The notes under the pieces were generated by a model. That model made no database searches, was not told where the DNA came from, and was given only the letters and a program-made list of their open reading frames with translations. Source: Rickettsiales bacterium (GTDB lineage Bacteria; Pseudomonadota; Alphaproteobacteria; Rickettsiales; UBA1997). From it: a stretch of DNA of 26,351 nt. The position numbers were made by a program, and so were the translations under genes. The DNA lies in NCBI GenBank assembly GCA_947496905.1, contig CANMEW010000003.1, positions 1 through 26,351 of the forward strand, in the 5' to 3' direction. Positions 23,439-26,351 of this stretch are shown here, one piece after another (position 1 is the first letter of the stretch; each line of letters starts with the position of its first letter).

Positions 23439-26351
23439 ATGACAAAAAAATCACATTATCCTGAGGTGAATCAAAATATTGATTTCGCCAAAATGGAGGA
23501 GGGAATTTTGCGCTTTTGGCAGGAAGAAAAAATTTTCGAAAAATCAGTTGAGATCAGAAATTTCCCCGATGACTTAGATGAAGACAACACCTCTCCCGTC
23601 CTAGATAGCTGCGCTCTCAAAGATCACTCACATTGCCGTCATGTTGCAGAAAATTCAGCGCAAGCTCGTAGCGAATTTGTATTTTACGACGGCCCTCCTT
23701 TTGCAAATGGACTACCTCATTACGGTCACTTATTAACCGGTTTCATCAAAGATTTAATCGCGCGCTACCAAAGCATGAAGGGCAAAAAAGTTGAGCGCCG
23801 TTTTGGTTGGGACACGCATGGACTTCCGGTTGAAATGGAAACCGAAAAAGAGCTTACGGCGAAAGAGGGCAGGCCAATTTCTGGTCAAATCGCCATCCAG
23901 GAATATGGCATCGAGAAGTTCAACGACGCCTGTCAAAATTCGGTGATGAAATATGCGGATGATTGGGAAAATTATGTCACGCGCCAAGGTCGTTTTGTAG
24001 ATTTCAAAAACAGCTACAAAACCATGGATTTAAACTACATGGAATCAGTTCTGTGGGCGTTTAAAAGCCTGCATGAAAAAGGTTTGCTCTACGAAGATTT
24101 CCGCGTCGTGCCTTATTCTTGGGCTTGCCAAACGCCGCTTTCAAATTTTGAAACTAGGATGGACAACTCCTACAGGCAGAAGGCCAGTAAGGCGGTGACG
24201 GTGAAGTTTGAGCTGGAGGAAATTCCGGAGTTTCTAAAAAAGTTTAATCCACAAAAAGTTTCGCTAGTTGCTTGGACAACTACGCCATGGACTTTGCCGT
24301 CGAATTTGGGTTTGGCTGTTGGCGAAAAGATTGATTATGCTTTTTTCAAAAATTCAGAAAATGAAATTTTGATTTTAGCAGAATCTTGTGATTCAAGATA
24401 TTCCGTTTCACCTCCCTTTCCAATAACTTTTCCATTCAAATTTTCCTTATTTGGAAACGAATCATTTGAAAAAGTTTTAAGCCTCAAAGGCTCTGAATTA
24501 CTTGGCCTAAAATACAAACCGCTCTTCCCCTATTTCTCCAATCACGAAAAAATAAAAAATAATCCAAAAGCTTTCACCATTCTACGCGGCGATTTTGTTA
24601 CAACCGAAGAAGGAACTGGCATCGTTCACATGGCGCCTGGATTTGGTGAGGACGACCAGCTGCTTTGCAAAGCCAATGGAATCCCAACTCTCTGTCCGGT
24701 TGATGAGGGTGGAAAATTTACCAACGAAATTTTTGATTTAGAACTCGGTCTAGCTCCCTCTCCCTTGAGGGGAGAGGGTTGGGGTGAGGGTGAAGAAAAT
24801 CCAAACTTAACCGACTTAGCCCAAGATCTAAGAAAAAACCAAACCGATGCTGAATTGAAGTTGTGGAGCGTGTTAAGAAATAAGCAGCTCGAAAATTTTA
24901 AATTTAGAAGGCAGCACCAAATTGGTAAATACATTGCCGACCTTGTCTACTTGGAAGAAAAGCTAATTATTGAACTTGATGGAGGACATCATGGTGAAGA
25001 AAAAAAGCGGATTAAAGATTTGGAAAGGACTAAATTTTTAGAGCTTGAGGGGTTTAGAGTTTTGAGATTTTGGAACAATGAAGTGCTCAAAAACATTGAT
25101 GGTGTTATCGAAACAATTCTTCGTGAAATCAAAGGTCACCCTCACCCCAACCCTCTCCCCTCAAGGGAGAGGGAGTCAGATCGAGCGCTTGACGAGATTA
25201 CACTCTCCCTCAAAGGTCGCCAAGTCTTCGACACCAATGACGACATCATCAAATATCTCAAAGCAACGGGCGCTTGGCTAAAAACTGAGCAATATCTCCA
25301 CAACTACCCGCATTGCTGGCGTACCGACACCCCACTCATCTATCGCGCAGTCTCTTCTTGGTACGTCAAAGTCACGGACATCAAAGACCGAATGGTCGAA
25401 CTAAATAGCGGCAAAAAAATTTTTAAGGCAGAAAAAGTTCCGAATGTAATCGAAACAGAAAGGCTTTACGGCAGGCAGGCTAGGATGACTGATTTCGACG
25501 AAATTTCAAAACTACTTGCTGATCCAGAGGTACGAAAATTTTACTATTTCGCACCGCATCAAATCTGCGATGAAGCTGCAACAAAAGAATATCTCGATTA
25601 CTTCGCAAAACAGGCTGCTCTTGGCTTACCACGCTTTGTTTTGTTTGAAAAAGAATCGCAAAAATTTGTCGGACTTGCGGGTCTCTGCTTCTACGATCCG
25701 ACAGAAGAAAATTTTGAAAAAGGCGATGTAGAAATTACCTACCAAATCGCCGCATCAGCTTGGGGCAAAGGTTACGCCACAGAAATCGGCAAGGCCTTGG
25801 TCAAATTTTCTTTCGAACATTATCCAATCAATCACCTTGCGGGATCAACTACGAGTAGCAATTTTGGATCGCAAAAAGTGCTAGAGAAGCTTGGGTTCAA
25901 GTTTCTCCTGCGAGAAAAAAATAATGTCCCAAAAGCTGGGAAGGACAAAAATTACGAAGAATTTTATTACGAAAAAAAACGTGAAGGAGCCTCTCCATTC
26001 GATTTAGCCGAAGGTGGAATTAACTGGATTCCAAATCACATCAAGGATGGGCAATTTGGAAAATGGCTTGAAGGTGCTCGCGATTGGTCGATCACGCGTA
26101 ACCGCTTCTGGGGCTGTCCGGTTCCGGTTTGGAAATCTAAATCTGGGAAAATAAAAGTTCTTGGGTCGGTCGCAGAAATCGAAAAAATTTCTGGAAAAAA
26201 AGTTACCAATTTACACCGCCCTTTCATTGATGAAATTGTTTTTGAGGAAGATGGCGAAGAATATCGTCGTGTTTCCGACGTGCTCGATTGCTGGTTTGAA
26301 TCGGGCTCGATGCCTTACGCACTAGTTCATTACCCTTTCGAAAACAAGGAG
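23439..26351 (+). CDS. ileS: Isoleucyl-tRNA synthetase with two inserted foreign domains (3' end beyond window)
   Basis: IleS charges tRNA-Ile. The frame is open from the ATG at 23439 to the window edge (971 codons). It resembles Rickettsia-type IleS. Seen are PPFANGLPHYGH (the HIGH site, 86-97), RRFGWDTHGLPVEME, the editing-domain motif GTGIVHMAPGFGEDD (392-406), NYPHCWRTDTPLIYR, WYVKV, DWSITRNRFWGCPVP (about 874-888) and DVLDCWFESGSMPY. The KMSKS loop would lie beyond the window. Three segments do not belong to IleS: about 43-76 (extra residues before the catalytic core), about 435-588 (DUF559 nuclease with flanking repeats) and about 657-860 (GNAT acetyltransferase). IleS sequence resumes correctly after each. 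The gene is either a functional chimera or a recently hit copy that kept its frame. Confidence 0.93.
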   Translation, partial: MTKKSHYPEVNQNIDFAKMEEGILRFWQEEKIFEKSVEIRNFPDDLDEDNTSPVLDSCALKDHSHCRHVAENSAQARSEFVFYDGPPFANGLPHYGHLLTGFIKDLIARYQSMKGKKVERRFGWDTHGLPVEMETEKELTAKEGRPISGQIAIQEYGIEKFNDACQNSVMKYADDWENYVTRQGRFVDFKNSYKTMDLNYMESVLWAFKSLHEKGLLYEDFRVVPYSWACQTPLSNFETRMDNSYRQKASKAVTVKFELEEIPEFLKKFNPQKVSLVAWTTTPWTLPSNLGLAVGEKIDYAFFKNSENEILILAESCDSRYSVSPPFPITFPFKFSLFGNESFEKVLSLKGSELLGLKYKPLFPYFSNHEKIKNNPKAFTILRGDFVTTEEGTGIVHMAPGFGEDDQLLCKANGIPTLCPVDEGGKFTNEIFDLELGLAPSPLRGEGWGEGEENPNLTDLAQDLRKNQTDAELKLWSVLRNKQLENFKFRRQHQIGKYIADLVYLEEKLIIELDGGHHGEEKKRIKDLERTKFLELEGFRVLRFWNNEVLKNIDGVIETILREIKGHPHPNPLPSRERESDRALDEITLSLKGRQVFDTNDDIIKYLKATGAWLKTEQYLHNYPHCWRTDTPLIYRAVSSWYVKVTDIKDRMVELNSGKKIFKAEKVPNVIETERLYGRQARMTDFDEISKLLADPEVRKFYYFAPHQICDEAATKEYLDYFAKQAALGLPRFVLFEKESQKFVGLAGLCFYDPTEENFEKGDVEITYQIAASAWGKGYATEIGKALVKFSFEHYPINHLAGSTTSSNFGSQKVLEKLGFKFLLREKNNVPKAGKDKNYEEFYYEKKREGASPFDLAEGGINWIPNHIKDGQFGKWLEGARDWSITRNRFWGCPVPVWKSKSGKIKVLGSVAEIEKISGKKVTNLHRPFIDEIVFEEDGEEYRRVSDVLDCWFESGSMPYALVHYPFENKE
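23601..23671. other. Small in-frame extra segment in ileS with imperfect inverted ends
   Basis: Residues about 43-76 of the ileS frame are not expected in the family, where the helix ending in EKSVEIR is followed closely by EFVFYDGPPFANG. The DNA has imperfect complementary ends, CTAGATAGCTGCGCT (23601-23615) and AGCGCAAGCTCGTAG (23657-23671). This recalls the Rickettsia palindromic elements that insert in frame into genes; I cannot assign it to a known family. Confidence 0.4.
24754..25175 (+). mobile_element. DUF559 endonuclease cassette bracketed by 40-bp inverted repeats, inside ileS
   Basis: A 40-bp sequence at 24754-24793 recurs as its exact reverse complement at 25136-25175. Each arm is itself a hairpin (CCCTCTCCC, loop, GGGAGAGGG). 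Between them, in frame with ileS, residues about 456-565 form a complete DUF559 domain, a Vsr/restriction-endonuclease-like fold: LRKNQTDAELKLWSVLRNKQ, FKFRRQHQIGKYIADLVYL, the active-site-like IIELDGGHH (D514), and GFRVLRFWNNEVLKNIDGV. DUF559 genes are often solitary and associated with such GC-rich palindromes. The arms are read through as SPLRGEGWGEGE and PHPNPLPSRERE. No separate stop or start divides it from ileS. Confidence 0.85.
25407..26018 (+). other. GNAT (RimJ/RimL-type) acetyltransferase domain inserted in ileS
   Basis: About 204 codons separate IleS KDRMVELN from INWIPNHIKDGQFGKW, which are adjacent in normal IleS. Residues about 671-849 form a full GNAT domain: the RimJ/RimL start IETERLYGRQARMTDFDEI, LADPEVRKFY, the acetyl-CoA-binding ASAWGKGYATEIGKALVKF (W775, G776, G778), and SSNFGSQKVLEKLGFKF. 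No inverted repeats flank it. The frame is kept on both sides and no stop occurs. Such domains acetylate protein N-termini, amino groups or small molecules; the target here is unknown. Confidence 0.88.

Noticed and set aside
24626..25281. Separate open frames on either strand across the DUF559 cassette repeats
   Set aside because: They are shadow frames through GC-rich palindromes; the ileS frame alone contains the recognisable DUF559 and synthetase motifs.
24741..26018. Intein explanation for the two large ileS inserts
   Set aside because: No N-terminal Cys/Ser splice block and no C-terminal His-Asn followed by Cys/Ser/Thr is visible at the junctions; the domains are DUF559 and GNAT, not Hint.

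Overview
The window is an AT-rich, gene-dense stretch that looks like the chromosome of an obligate or facultative intracellular alphaproteobacterium, probably Rickettsiales- or Holosporales-like. The evidence is an alphaproteobacterial AddA, a very large 1609-residue NAD-glutamate dehydrogenase, a split PntA alpha-1 subunit, a Rickettsia-type IleS, many short palindromic repeats, few clear Shine-Dalgarno sites, and two genes built from eukaryote-like domains. LpxD implies lipid A, which argues against Anaplasmataceae. The assignment is inferred from reading protein motifs, not from a search.

Layout. 1-318 has no gene: it holds a copy of a structured repeat and a nested palindrome. lpxD (minus) then diverges from a plus-strand run: nth, an MFS permease, pdxJ, uvrA and addA, with overlaps or short gaps. 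Next come a SET-domain protein carrying a WW domain (10170-10943), lgt, and a 724-residue protein with a CE-clan (Ulp1/YopJ-like) cysteine protease signature (11784-13958). Both unusual proteins are candidate host-directed effectors sitting inside a housekeeping gene string.

13959-16767 is a repeat-rich accessory segment. Two near-identical 125-bp composite palindromes lie in opposite orientation (14110-14234 and 16603-16727). Between them are a VapBC-like toxin-antitoxin pair, a 144-bp element with 18-bp perfect terminal inverted repeats (a second copy is at 13-116), the C-terminal half of purL, and a YraN gene. The repeat at 16603 supplies a terminator after yraN and a promoter-like end before infC.

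16768-26351 returns to housekeeping: infC, the large glutamate dehydrogenase, tRNA-Leu(GAG), pntAA, and ileS, which runs off the window. This ileS is the strangest gene here. Its single open frame contains a complete DUF559 (Vsr-like) endonuclease domain bracketed by 40-bp perfect inverted repeats, and further on a complete RimJ/RimL-type GNAT acetyltransferase domain. Both are inserted in frame into the synthetase around its editing region. A smaller extra segment lies just before the HIGH motif.

Taken together, the genes cover envelope biogenesis (lpxD, lgt), DNA repair (nth, uvrA, addA), cofactor and redox metabolism (pdxJ, pntAA, glutamate dehydrogenase), translation (infC, tRNA-Leu, ileS), and possible host manipulation.
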